From assembly GCA_021234155.1 (NCBI GenBank), contig JAJEKV010000013.1, positions 12,614,669-12,678,668 of the forward strand: 64,000 nt of DNA, written 5' to 3'. The notes under the pieces were generated by a model, which was given only the letters and a program-made list of their open reading frames with translations, was not told the DNA's origin and did no database searches. The translations under genes were made by a program, and so were the position numbers. This document shows, piece after piece, positions 1-11,234 of the stretch. This stretch comes from Isoetes taiwanensis. Its lineage: Eukaryota; Streptophyta; Lycopodiopsida; Isoetales; Isoetaceae. The first letter of the stretch is position 1; each line of letters begins with the position of its first letter.

Positions 1-564
1 TAACGGATTACGCATTCACGTCTTTCGAAGTAGAAGAAACAAAACGTGTAATCAAGGGACCAAAATACTCTAAAAAAACTGAACGCGAAGAATTGCGCAC
101 AAACTATACTAAAACTCCTTTAGTATTAGATATAGATATTGTGAAATATTGACTATTTTGTAAATAATATGAGATTACATTTTCATACTTTTGAGGTGGT
201 TTGTGTGAATTTCAATATGCTATAAAAAACATACAATATAAAATTTGTCCCAAAATTAAGACATAATCCCAATTTAATTGAATGATGGTTGAAACTTATA
301 TACTCAGTAAGCACAAATGTTAGATGCTGAGACCATTGAAGCTGCAACATTCTGCGAGGCAATGTTTGCTAAATTATGGGACATTATGCATTTGCTAATA
401 CTGTTTATAAGGTCCTTCATGGCATGTGCCAAAGGTGTGATTCTGAAATTGGTAGATAACTGGCACTTTCAAAAAGGATGAAGGAATTGCACTGTTAAAC
501 CATTCATTCTTGAACTGTCTATTTCTATATGACGTTGTCCCCCGTGCTGCAAATTGTGATACCT
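1..564. other. AT-rich spacer, no gene recognised
   Basis: I see no long reading frame, splice pattern or repeat I can name here. The last ~50 bases weakly resemble the first part of the copia LTR that continues from 565, so the LTR may begin near 515 in a decayed form. Confidence 0.4.
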
Positions 565-677
565 ATATGATGCATTATCCATAAGCCACATAAGCTGGTC
601 CACATCATTGATCCATGTCTCCAATGGCCATGTCCTTTCCCAAGAGACATGCCCTCATGACTTTTCATATACTCTTT
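565..677 (+). repeat. copia LTR fragment, part 1 (interrupted)
   Basis: This stretch (cattatccataagccacat through the bases before 678) is the reverse complement of the LTR seen five times in the right-hand array (for example 39591-39879). It stops in mid-LTR at 677. The same LTR resumes at 16082 with gcttacataaattg, the sequence that normally follows. One LTR is therefore split by 15.4 kb of inserted DNA. Its sense orientation is the plus strand. Confidence 0.75.
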
Positions 678-775
678 CACTTGCAATAGGGTTGCAATAG
701 AAACGGGAGCAAATCATTGAAACGGGAGCAAAAGGAATATTCCTCAAAGAATCCTTTTTTTTTTCAAAAAAAGAG
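678..775 (+). repeat. left terminal inverted repeat and subterminal motifs
   Basis: The end starts with CACT and contains a short duplication of TTGCAATAG, then GAAACGGGAGCAAA twice and CTCAAAGAATCC. The right end at about 15995-16078 carries the same motif order on the opposite strand. Confidence 0.6.
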
Positions 776-1050
776 CTAAAACGGGATAAAAATTTTATTT
801 TTGTCATAAAAATACATTTTGACCCTCCCCAAAATCACTCATTTTTTTGTGCAAAGAGAAAATTGACTATGTCAAAGTGACACTTTTCCTAACAGTTAGA
901 ATTTACCTGAAGTGTGTTTTTAGAGAAAACCACTAATTTAAGTGTACGTCCTACACATCATTTTGTTAGCTTGGATCGTTTTCCAGAAAACGTACTTTTA
1001 GGTTATAATGAGACATTTTTTAATGATATAATATTTTAAAGTACCAAAAT

Positions 1051-1192
1051 TGTATTCCGGAATACACTTTTACTATTCGAGAATAACAGAAGTGTATTCC
1101 AGAATACACTTTTGCTTTTCTTGAAAGTCAAAGTGTATTCCAGAATACACTTTTCGTCTTGCTCGAAATCCGAAGTGTATTCCGGAATACAT
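1051..1192. repeat. tandem palindrome repeat, left subterminal array
   Basis: Four copies of the palindrome AGTGTATTCCGGAATACACT or close variants are centred near 1059, 1100, 1141 and 1184, spaced 41-42 bp. In two copies the centre is CA instead of CG. The linkers are T-rich and similar. The apparent peptide repeats (YSGIHF) in the reverse frame are a by-product. The same repeat recurs at 15312-15486, near the other end of the CACTA-like element, with single copies near 13225 and 13487. Confidence 0.85.
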
Positions 1193-1386
1193 TTTTGATG
1201 TACAAGCTTTTGAGACTCGACAGTGATCTTGCACTTTTCTGAATTTTCCGGATTTCAATGGATTTTCCGGATTAGCGAAACAGAAAAACAAACTAACAAC
1301 CTTGGAATTTTATTTTTGTTTTGTGGGGATACATGATAGCGGTACAAATAAAAAAAGGATTTTTGTTTTTGTTTTTGTTTTGTGGG

Positions 1387-1391
1387 GACCA
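1387..1391. repeat. gypsy target site duplication, left (GACCA)
   Basis: GACCA directly precedes the 5' LTR and recurs directly after the 3' LTR at 13174-13178, as expected for a 5-bp staggered integration. Confidence 0.9.
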
Positions 1392-1984
1392 TGTTAGTCC
1401 TGTGCCTCCTGGTACAGGACTATTCATGCATACGACAGACCAGGTCAAGCTCAAGGATCCTCAGTCAACCACGGGTCAGACATCCAAGCCTCCGCAGAAG
1501 ACTAAGCAGCAGACCACGCAAATAAAAGCCTTCTATTGCCAACAAGAGGCGCCCGGCTCGGACAAGTGATGGCCCGTCCACCGCCTCGTCGGCGTCCAGG
1601 CGTGATTCCGTGCACTTCAAGAGGCACCGCCAACATTCCTCAAGAATCGGGCCTCCTTCCGTGAGTCGGCACCGAGATCACCGAGTGTCTATATTGGGCC
1701 CAAGGCCATTGTACTATATATATGAGTAGAGTTAGCTCATAAGTTTTTAGATGAGTTTTGAGTCTTGTCTCCTTCAGTTTTCTCTCTATTGCGAGAGCTC
1801 ATGTATTTTCATCATTGATATCAAGGAAGCTTATCATCTTTCTCTCATTTGTTCCGTTTTCTTCTTTTTCTTCTCTTTCAAAGAAATCCTCGCGTGACAT
1901 AGTCCCCTGGACTCTCCCGTTAGATCCACGGGTCCTCCACAGAGGGGGCTGTCTTCCGTGAGTTCCCAACCCGCACCCCAAACA
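1392..1984 (+). repeat. 5' LTR of the gypsy element
   Basis: It starts TGTTAGTCC and ends CCCCAAACA, matching 12596-13173 along its length. The 5' copy has several small indels and substitutions relative to the 3' copy (for example around 1430-1500 and 1915-1945). Confidence 0.92.
1715..1722 (+). promoter_or_regulatory. TATA box in 5' LTR
   Basis: TATATATA lies about two thirds of the way through the LTR, where a retrotransposon Pol II promoter would start the R region. The identical motif is in the 3' LTR at 12908-12915. Confidence 0.6.
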
Positions 1985-2032
1985 CCGCCGCCGCGGGTCT
2001 GATTTTATCCTACTTTCTTACATCCATGCCAT

Positions 2033-3813
2033 ATGTCCGTAATTTCACGCCCCGGAAGAACTCCTTTCTCGAGGCGGCATCTCTCGCTTGGGCGCCATCG
2101 GCGTCCGGAAACTGTTCGCGACATGTATGGATCTGCTTATGACATAGAGGGAGGCCATCTTCGGTCTAGGGCTCGGTCGCGCCACCCACCCCTCGTGTCC
2201 GGGCCCCAGTTCCCGCCCCCAAGCGTGCAAACATTGCTCACAACCTCAGTCCCCTCATCACTATCGGGAGCCTCATCCGCTCAACCTTCTCAACCGTACT
2301 TTCACACCCCTGAACATGCCTACATCCATCATTCTTCCGGCCATACGCCTCTTCCTTCGCAACCATCATCTCCCCCGGGTGGGCACGGCTATCCACATGT
2401 CTCCTTTTGCGCCTACCCGGGAATATCCTTTCCCTACGCTTTCCCAATTGCTCTTCCCTCGTTTACAACCTTACGGATCTCAAAACCAATGCTCCTGCTA
2501 CTTCGGTTTCTCAACCGCAGTCACCCTCCCATCGTGGTCCGTCCGGGCACAATGCCACATCCACCTCAACCTCCATATCCTCACTATACTTTTCCCCCGC
2601 CCAGCCCAAAGACTTTCACATCTACCTTTTTGACTCTGAAAATCGACTTATCCCACCTTTGGCAACACGAAAGGCAAACCGTTAGACCAAAGTGCTTTCA
2701 GGCCCACATGGAAGAATTTGAGGCTCTAGCTGCCCTAAATGGTCACGCCGCAACCTCAACTGAAATTCCACATCTTTTCCACCACACCGCTGCGGAGCTC
2801 TCCTCATCAATGGCTCATGTCCAACAAAAGCCATTGGAAACAAGATGGTCCAAATGCGACCGCTTTTCTCTCTCATTACGGACCACGGATGATGATCAAC
2901 TTCATCTCAAGCAACTCAATGAACTTCAACAAGAGCCCACAGTGCACTTGCGGGGATTTTCGGGATCGCCTTCACATTCTCGCTAAGTAAGCTCAAGGAG
3001 TACCCTACACGAGGCAGTTTTTGGTCCGGTTTCTCAAAGGACTTCCTCCCCGCTATTCGACTCATGATCAATACCAGCGCCCAAAAACTTTGGAGCAAAG
3101 CTATCGACCTTGTCAATCAATCACGCCAATGTTTCCTTTCCTCCCGAGGCGTGGCTCTTCAAGAGCTCCCGTTCATTCCACCTGTCATGGTTCCACAAAC
3201 GGCTGTTCAGCCTCAACACGCTACTCCACAGCGCAGTCAAATCTGGTGCCATATTTGCAAATATCAAGGCCATTTGGCCAATGAGTGCAACTCCACCAAT
3301 GGCCCGCCTCATTGCAAGCGATGCAACATGTGCAATCATGCCACGGAAGAGTGCACTCGCACTCATCCCACACCGTTCCGCAACAAAATGGTTTATCAAG
3401 TGCAAACCACACCTCAGCCACAATCGCACTATCAGCAGCCACCTCTTCAGGTGCAGCCCACGCAACTCTATCAGCAACAGGACCAACCACGGGGATCCAA
3501 CCAACGTCCTCCTTTTGATCCTTCTAAAGCTCAGTGTTATCACTGTCAAGAATGGGGTCATACCACCACGGCGTGTCCTCAACTTCCCCAAGTTCAGGTA
3601 CAGCTTCCTGGCACAAATCAGACCACCTCGGTCCGCCTCACGGCTTACCAACTCTGGCTCGCTAATGGCAAACAAGGCCCGCGACCAGTTCTTAAGAAGC
3701 CACCCAGAGCGCCTCAGCAATCACGCTATCAACCAGCTCCAGCAAATCAACCTCAGCTGGATCAACAAGCCCAAGAGGAAATTTTTTCAGCACTTAATCC
3801 TCCAGTCCGGTAG
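2033..3813 (+). pseudogene. gag: gypsy gag (capsid/nucleocapsid), frame-broken
   Basis: The first frame (2033-2986) opens with an Arg/Pro/Ser-rich segment and runs into capsid-like sequence. The reading then has to shift, through 2739-2990, to 3064-3813. The last frame encodes nucleocapsid with three C-x2-C-x4-H-x4-C zinc knuckles at 3247-3288 (CHICKYQGHLANEC), 3313-3354 and 3535-3576, separated by Gln/Pro-rich linkers. Zinc knuckles bind the element RNA during particle assembly. Three knuckles, the second overlapping an extra Cys, is more than the usual one or two in plant gypsy elements. At least two frameshifts make this copy non-functional. Confidence 0.85.
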
Positions 3814-4367
3814 TCAAATTGGGTTGGTTTAGTTTCACGCCGCACCAAGGCATCACGCCCCTTGACTATTATTCGAAGGCACGCAACCTCGCCTTTGCGC
3901 TTGACACCATTCCTCATGGGGACGAAAAAAGGTTCACTTTGCACCTGACTTGGAAAAGCTCATGCCACATGTCATGCCCAAAGTTCGCCAAAGCATTTTG
4001 AACCTCATGCAAGCTCTTGAAGGCCGCACATTGGCAAATGTTCATGCCACCACTAGAGCTTAACAAAGACAAGATACACCTTCAACATCTCAACCTCCAC
4101 GCCTCGGACATATCCCAATATTGCAGCAGAGGTTGACTTACTCAAAGAAGTTCTTGCTTCCACGCCACGCACTCCCCACACTGATGGAACCAGCCGATCA
4201 TTTTTCTCATGTACCTCTCGAACTCCAAGAGGAGCTCGCCAAGATCAAAATTCCTTTAAGCTTGGCAACCATTTTAAAACTCGTCCTTCTCTCAAGGACC
4301 AGGTTACCACTCCCAACCTGTTTTAGTTGGGGCTGTAGCTACCTCTACACCCACGGTCCATGCCACG

Positions 4368-4628
4368 GTGGGAAATCAACAAGTCAACCATGTTCAAATC
4401 GATGGAGGTAGTGCGCAAATCAATCTCATCACCGGACAAACTCCGCAAAACAAATGGGCATCACACAACTCTTTAGTGCCCCATATGACATCAAATTGGC
4501 TAATGGCCACATCACGAGACCTCGTGGCCACACCTATTCTTCACATCAACATAGGTGATCTCCGCTTTTCCCATGGAATTTGGAGTGTGGAAAGTGGCGA
4601 AGATCCGGTGACTATGAAATGCTGGTAG
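4368..4628 (+). pseudogene. gypsy aspartic protease
   Basis: The frame contains IDGGSAQINLI (Asp-Gly-Gly-Ser codons at 4401-4412), the active-site motif of retropepsin-like proteases in plant gypsy elements. The enzyme cuts the Gag-Pol polyprotein. It lies between the zinc knuckles and reverse transcriptase as expected. The frame ends at 4628 and the following stretch is in other frames. Confidence 0.75.
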
Positions 4629-5344
4629 GCGACCTTTTTTCTCCGCCCGGACAAAGAGTATCCATTCTTGGGCCACGGACCGCTTAGTCATCACCGATGG
4701 TCATCTCAATGCCACCATGGACTTGCAAACAAAAGCAGGATCATTTCTGTTGACAATGCGGAACCTTCTCTCGGATACCGCATTCTCGGAAGCTCAGAAT
4801 ATTTATCAAGTTCAGGCTCCACCTGCGGGAGTCCGCCTCTGTCATCCTACCCGAATATCTTGATCCTTGGGGAGAAATGACTCTTGATCGTGACCGAAGC
4901 TGTGGGTGCCTTGCTTGACCCCCACCCGCTCCTTGCAATCAATCCAACGCGTTGATCACTTTTCGATGTCGACACTCCCCGCAACTCCTCTTGATGTACA
5001 AGCCGCCATGAAGCAACCAATCGCTAGATGAAACCGAGCAACCGCTCTTTTCACCACGCAGTGCCACACATCGGTTATGCTCCAACCTCCCGCACATTGT
5101 CCAGATAATCAAGTCATACCCCATATTCAGACTCGAAGTCGAGATTGTGGGCGTTGGCAACAATCAACCTTGTCCCGCATTGCCGCAAACCTTCCCGGCT
5201 CCTTATCGTAACAAGGCCGCCACGCTTGTTCAAAAAATTCAAACACATTTTCGCTTGGAGTTACAAAGATCTTGGGGAATCAACAAAAGCTTGGGAGAAC
5301 TTACCATTCCTACCAAATCGATGCACGCACCCGATTAGCAACGC

Positions 5345-6113
5345 ATGCGATCGCTCAACCCTAATTACCGTGATCGCGTCAAGGCGGAAATTGACAAACT
5401 CCTTGCTGCAGGTTTGATCTATGAGGTCAAACATTCTGAATGGGTGAGCCCCATCGTCATTGCCCTTAAGCACAATGGTAAGATCCGCGTCTGTGTGGAC
5501 TATCGGAAACTCAATCGGGCCCGCGGGCGTGATCATTTTCCACTTCCCTTCACAGACCAAGTTCTGGAAGAAGTGGCTGGACATGAGATGTACTCCTTTA
5601 TGGATGGTTTTTCTGGCTACAATCAGATCTCCATCAAAGAATCTGATCAACTAAAGACCACTTTCACCACCCCGGTAAGCACTTTTTGCCTACAAGGTGG
5701 TTCCTTTTGGATTATCCAACTCTCCTTCAACATTTCAACGCATCATGCTCTCAGTCTTTCATGATTTCATGAAGGAAAATCCCTTCTTGCAAATTTTCCA
5801 AGATGACTTCTCTCCTCCTGATTCCATGGCTGACCATTTGGATAAATTGGAACTCGTCTTCCGAAATGTGATGAGTCCGGCATTAGTCTCAATCTCGAAA
5901 TGCACCTTTTCGTCACTTCGTGTTCTGTTAGGCCATGTTGTCGCCAAAGCGGGAATCACCACCGATCCCCGCCAAAATCGGTTGTGTGCTCAAAGCTCAA
6001 GCACCAGGCCAATATCAAAGAGACACGCTCTTTCCCGGGAAAGGTCAATTATTACTCCACCTTCATACCTGGATCGGCAGCCATTGCAGATCCCATTCAT
6101 AAACTCACGGTGA
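5345..6113 (+). pseudogene. pol: gypsy reverse transcriptase, frame-broken
   Basis: Frame 5345-5764 has the Ty3-type sequence: IDKLLAAGLIYEVKHSEWVS, then VCVDYRKLN, PLPFTDQVLEE and FMDGFSGYNQI (first catalytic Asp). A frame change near 5690 leads to PFGLSNSPSTFQRIM and then FQDD at 5799-5807, the position of the catalytic YxDD box. Tyr is replaced by Gln and the preceding Phe is kept. The thumb follows (LDKLELVF). Reverse transcriptase copies the element RNA into DNA. The frameshifts and the altered box make it inactive. Confidence 0.9.
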
Positions 6114-6189
6114 TCGAATCCACCGGGCTTGGAATTCCTGTGCTAAGCTGCTTTCAACAACTGAAGCTTTTGCTTACTCGGTACACGGT

Positions 6190-6640
6190 TCTTGTTCCTC
6201 CTCAATGGGACAAGCCCTTTCACGCTCATGTCGATGTCTCGGCGTTTGCTATTGAGCCGTTCTTTCTCAAGAATATGATGCGCATTACCGATAAACCAAA
6301 TCGCTTCCACGCCCCGAAAACTCAATTCTCGCTGAGCGCAACTATTCGCCACGGAGCGTGAAGCTTTGGGTCTCATTTTCTCGTGTTCCAACGCCTGCCA
6401 TTACCTTTTAAGTCAAATCAAGTTCTTTGTGGACCACCAAGCACTTCTCTATTTGATCAACAAGTCCACGCCACGGGCCGCATTGCTCGTTGGGTCCTTC
6501 TTCTCCAAGAATTTGCTCCTTTTGAAATCGCTCATAAGGTCGGCAAATCTCATGTTGTTCCGGACTATCTTTCACGCATCCACACAGATGATCCCGCAAC
6601 TGGGGTCTCAGACGCTTTTCCTGATGCTCAGCTCTTTTTA
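6190..6640 (+). pseudogene. gypsy RNase H
   Basis: Motifs seen across neighbouring frames are AHVDVSAFAI near 6230, FFVDHQALLYLINK near 6430 and SHVVPDYLSRI near 6555. They correspond to the RNase H fold and its C-terminal connection in Ty3/gypsy pol, which removes RNA from the RNA:DNA hybrid. Several frame changes are needed. Confidence 0.8.
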
Positions 6641-6789
6641 GTCACGGCAACACCACATTGGTTCCATGATTTTCAGCAGTACCTCCTCACGGGTGCTCTT
6701 CCACCGTAAGATGAGACGCGGCTCTCTCCGCCAAGGCGACAATCCCGGTGCCGCCATCAATTTCTCCGAGAGGTCCGTGGACTACACCA

Positions 6790-7860
6790 TGGTTGCCGGA
6801 CATCTCTACAAAAGGGTAAGGACACCATCCTTCTCGACGCCTGTGTTCTACCTCATGAAGTTCCAGACATTGTTCGAGAAGCTCATCAAGGGCTCGGTGG
6901 TGGTCATTTTCATGGTGACACCACGGCACGCAAAATCCTTCTCGCCGGGTATTATTGGCCCACGCTCTTCAAGGATGCTCACGCCCACGCCCAAGACGCC
7001 CGTGACGCTTTGCCGGCCGGTGGGGCGCAACGCCCGTGGCGCCTCTTCCATTGACGCCGGTGCCACGTCACTTCCCTTCAGCAAATGGGGAATGGACTTT
7101 GTGGGACCTATAGATCCTCCTGCGAGGCACACTCGTGCCCGATACATTCTGGTTCTCACTGACTACGCCACCAAATGGGCGGAAGCTTGTGCACTTCCCG
7201 ACAACACTGCTGCAAGCACAGCTAGAGTCCTCTATCAACAAATCATCACGCTGATTCGCCGCCCCTTACCTGAGTCTGGTCAGTGACCGTGGTGTTCATT
7301 TCATCAATCATACTATCAAAGAGCTGACGGATTATCTCCTGATACATCATCACAAGAGCACACCTTACTATCCTCAAGGCAATGGGTTGGCAGAAAGCAC
7401 CAACAAAACTCTGGTCACCATTCTCAAGAAAATTTGTGACGCTTCCATACATTTAGCGGACAAAACTTCCTACTGTTTCTTTGGGCCTACAATACTTGTT
7501 TCAAGATTGCTACGGGTCACACTCCTTTTAAATTGGTTTATGGTCAGGAAGCTCTCATGCCATTTGAATACATCCTTCCAACACTCCGTTTTCAATTGGC
7601 TACTGCTCATAATCCACCAGCTGCTCTCAAAGAACGGGTCTATCAATTAGAACAGTTGGATGAACTTCGACGGGATGCTTATATTCGTGTTTTTCATGGA
7701 CAACAGTTGCAAAAATCTTTACATGACAAACGTTTAAAGACAAAAACATTCAAAGAAGGAGATTTGGTTCTTCTTTATGATTCCAGGTACAAAAATTTTT
7801 CCGGTAAACTCAAGTTTCGCTTGGCTTGGCCCTTATCAAATTGTTCAAGTGGTTAGACCA
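6790..7860 (+). pseudogene. gypsy integrase, frame-broken
   Basis: The N-terminal zinc-binding region reads REAHQGLGGGHF followed by KILLAGYYWPTLFKDA. The two His are present, while the two expected Cys further on are not visible. The catalytic core has WGMDFVGP near 7085 (first Asp), SDRGVHF near 7280 (second Asp) and GLAESTNK near 7390 (Glu), the D,D-35-E triad. A chromatin-targeting-like GPY/F tail follows near 7760-7860. I saw no chromodomain. Integrase inserts the cDNA, here presumably with the 5-bp stagger seen at the flanks. Confidence 0.88.
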
Positions 7861-8930
7861 AAGCGTTTTCCAACTAGGCTGAGTTAGATGGCACTCCATT
7901 ACCTACATTGGTTAATGGTTTTCGTCTCAAAGCATTTCATCACACAGAAAGTGAACATCAACACACAGAGACAGTTCAAGAAGCAAACACCACAGAAAGT
8001 GACTAGAAAGGCGGTAGATTATATTATAGTGGAGATTTTTTACAAAATGTGGGCGCAGCCCAGCTATTTCCGCTATGGGCACTGCCCTATACACAAAAAA
8101 CGGGCTCGAGAGCCCTATCTACTAAGTCCTAAGAAAAAACCCTCTACTCGGGGGTTCTGGGCGAGAGGTGATCTGAGAGGAGATGGTAGAGGTTACACTC
8201 CCGGATCCCAAATGGTGCAGAACCACCTCCATCCCGTTGGTCTTCGGGTCCGATGTTCAGCCATCCCGCACACCACCCGTCCATCACGAATGCCACGGTT
8301 GTGGCAGCCAGAGATCCGAACAATTCATCTTACAAGTGATCCACTCGGCGGTTAGTGGGCATTGTGCAATCTTCGTTCAAGCCAAAGCGGCAGCCATCGC
8401 GAAGCGCCATCGGATGCCTTCGTTTCTCTCGGTTCGTCTTATATAGCCAATGGAGGAACTCCTTGTCGGCGTGGACCAATCACACAAATCGCCAACGTGT
8501 TTGCAATGCAAGGTTTGTTTCTAAAATGAGAATCTGTTCTCCCACGCATATCTAGCCATGGTACCTTCGACACATTCCTTTTAATGATATCCCACTTCGA
8601 GTTGCCAAACATTGAATGCCATTCCTTCTTTCCACGCTTCCGAACATTAATGGGTGTCCTTTGCCATCTGTCACATCCGATCTTTCTTTCACGTCCCATC
8701 CTCACCGTTCATTGCTTCTCCCTTACGTTTTGGGACTTAGCCAAATTTTTGCCTCTCAATACCCTTCTACGCATCTTTTGACATACGGCACCATCAACGG
8801 TTCCCCTGTTTAAGCACTCTTCATACCTCTTAAGCCTCCGGTTATTAAGCCCTAAAACAAACCTTTTCGTTCCTCTGCCCCCTTTCGTTCTCCGTGGCTT
8901 CGACTTTTCGTCTTCCGCCTTTGGCATCTC
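7861..8930 (+). other. gypsy post-integrase spacer
   Basis: About 1 kb after integrase has no recognised domain. It has only short overlapping frames on both strands. Confidence 0.4.
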
Positions 8931-8933
8931 TCT

Positions 8934-10290
8934 TTGTTCGCACATCCTTCCCATGGCTGCCCCAAGATTTTCTACACTTCAAACTACTTTGCTCCCAAGG
9001 ATCCGGCCCTTTTTGCATCTGTATCTTTCTTGACGCCCACTTTCCGTGAAGCCCTTGTTGGCCCCAATAAAGACGTTGCTGAACGACACCAGCTTTACGA
9101 ATTCTCTCAAATGGAACTTCCGGCTCCAAATCGACCCGACCAGCCGGTTCATCGCCAATATCGTTAACAGCCCGCCAAGGTTACACCACGTGGTCGATGG
9201 CACCACTATTTCATTGACTCAACATTTGATTTCTGAGGTATTTCATATTCCCTTGCACACTCCTTGTGTATCATGGTCTACGCTATACGGGATATTGATG
9301 TCCGCGAGTTTGGTGCACCTTATCATGCCAATGTCCATCGCCCCGACCAATATCGACCAGGGGATAGGTTCAATACTGCACGTTTTATCACGGAATCACG
9401 ATATGAATTGTATGATACGGCACAAATTTGCCGTATAAAACGCGAAAAATACGGCAAAAAACAATTCGGCGTTTAAGATTTTCGGCGTGCGCCGAAAACA
9501 ACTATATCAGCGTCTGACGCGAAAAATTTTCAGCGACGCGAAACCTTCGAACGGCGTGCGAAACCAAAATTTTTTATGCGTCGCCGCGAAAACAATGCCA
9601 CAACGTTACACGGACTTTTTTCGCGTCGCGATTTAGTTGTTTTCGGCGTCGCGAAAAATCTTCCGACCGGAATTGTTTTTGCCGTATTTTTGCCGTATTT
9701 TTTTTTGAACATCATTTGCTTCGGCGTGCTGCGAAATGAATCTGGATAAGCGTCTGACGCGAAAAATTTTCGCGTGCGCTATCACGAAAACTTTCGGCGT
9801 CTCGCGAATGTCGCCTGGCCTTTCGCTTTGCGCGATTCTTTCTTTTCGGCGTCGCTTAAATTTTCGCGACGCGGCTTTCACGAAGGTTTTCGCCAGACGC
9901 CAAGATTTTTTCCCGCGGCGAGGTATTTATACGTTAAATACGTATTTTATTAAAAATACGTATTTTTTTAACTATACCGAGAAATTTTAATTTTGTAATA
10001 TAGAACCTATCCCCGATATCGACAAGCCTCACGAGACCTTTGTTAAATTTCGTGGCGAAAATTCCTTGGGTATTCTATCAAGAACACCCATATCAATAAG
10101 CCTTTCTATAACCTGGTCCTCATCTACACACTCCAAACACCACATAGATTGGCCCCAAATGATGTTCTATCGTCTTCTCCAAGAAATGGACCGCCCGGGT
10201 ACCACTTCCATTTCTGAACTTTTCTGTGGGAGGGCACTTTCAAGCCCTCATCCGTCATTACTTCCCTCCCACACCACCAAATTCCCATAA
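8934..10290 (+). pseudogene. extra gypsy ORF A, interrupted by a hAT-like element
   Basis: Frames 8934-9167 and 9046-9438 carry plausible protein (NSLKWNFRLQIDPTSRFIAN, then HVVDGTTISLTQHLISEVFH). The pattern (short hydrophobic 'V.GT.I..T..LI.EVF.IP' motif) recalls the poorly known plant-transposon-protein domain of other plant gypsy elements, but I am not sure. A 658-bp hAT-like element breaks the frame at 9358. After its 8-bp duplication the same frame is open again at 10024 (KPHETFVKF), so the insertion hit a formerly open frame. No function can be assigned. Confidence 0.45.
9358..10015. mobile_element. hAT-like non-autonomous element (MITE)
   Basis: The ends are CAGGGGATAGGTTCAATA on the left and, on the opposite strand, CGGGGATAGGTTCTATA on the right. 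The flanks are an exact 8-bp duplication ATATCGAC (9350-9357 and 10016-10023). An 8-bp duplication and CAGGG termini are hAT hallmarks. The interior has many GCGACGCGAAA / TTTTCGGCGTC copies in both orientations and a repeated GTCTGACGCGAAAAATTTT. The base composition differs sharply from the gypsy host. It encodes no transposase. Confidence 0.82.
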
Positions 10291-10476
10291 TTCCACTCGG
10301 TTTTCCCTTCCAATCACTCACCAAGTTGGCACATCACGCCCGTCTTCCCCTGGTCATGACCACAGTCACACTCATGTCACTGTCTCTTCCTCCGCTACAC
10401 CATCCACTTCACACCATTTTTCCCAGACCTCCCAAACCCGGTGCAATGACTCCTCCCACCACAACACCCTCGTCGG

Positions 10477-11186
10477 TTGTTGTATCGAGATCGGCAGGAT
10501 GCTCAAGCTGCTGCTCTTAAGTTACAAGAATCCCAAGACGCTCTTATGAGCGGGGTTCAACGGGCACTCGAGGCCTCTGATGCGGTACACCAAGACCTTC
10601 AAGCTGCAACTGCCCAAGTTGCAACTTTGGAGGCCAAACTTCAAGACAAGCATGAAGCTCTCTTACAGGCTCATGCAGATCTCAAAAGTACACAAGCTCA
10701 AGTCAGCCAACTCGCAGATCAGCAGGCTCAGCTCCGGTCCCGTTCAGACTTTATTGGAGCACAACAAGTCCAAAGCCGCTCTCCTGAGTACCAAGGACGC
10801 AGATATTGCTAAACTCAATGCCTTGTACTCGGAACTGTGTGAAAATTTCAGCACTCAAGTTCAGAATCTTTCAGCCCGGGACGCTCAAGTCGCCTCCTTG
10901 ACGGCTCAGCTTTCTACACAGACCTCTCAGCTCACCTCTCTTCAAGATCAGCTTACAGAGGTGCAGAAACAGAAAATACTAGATGACGCGGAGATTGCCG
11001 TGCTTCGTCTCAATACACCGGGGAAATCTTCCTCCCAGGTCAATCCTTCTCGAAACGGGTCCGCGACTACCACGTCCGCTGCTACTTTCGAAAGGGACAA
11101 TCGGATCCGTGGATCTCGAACAACAAATGCAGCAAGCTATTCAGTTCGATCCTGATGAGGCTCAAGCAAAACTTGACGCTTCGTGA
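10477..11186 (+). pseudogene. extra gypsy ORF B, long coiled coil
   Basis: Frames 10477-10812 and 10580-11155 give a long Ala/Gln/Leu-rich heptad pattern (QAATAQVATLEAKLQDKHEA, later SLTAQLSTQTSQLTSLQDQL), a classic dimeric coiled coil. A frame change near 10740 joins the halves. Such coiled coils support self-assembly, but the actual role in the element is unknown. It lies between ORF A and the terminal ORF. Confidence 0.5.
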
Positions 11187-11234
11187 TCGCAATTCTTCAC
11201 GAATGCCGCTTGACTTCCCAGCTCCCTCGCTATC

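Noticed and set aside
1073-1291. Reverse-strand ORF with repeated YSGIHF peptides (also 15239-15466)
   Set aside because: The peptides come from the 41-42 bp palindrome repeat, which reads open in several frames by chance of its period. No gene context.
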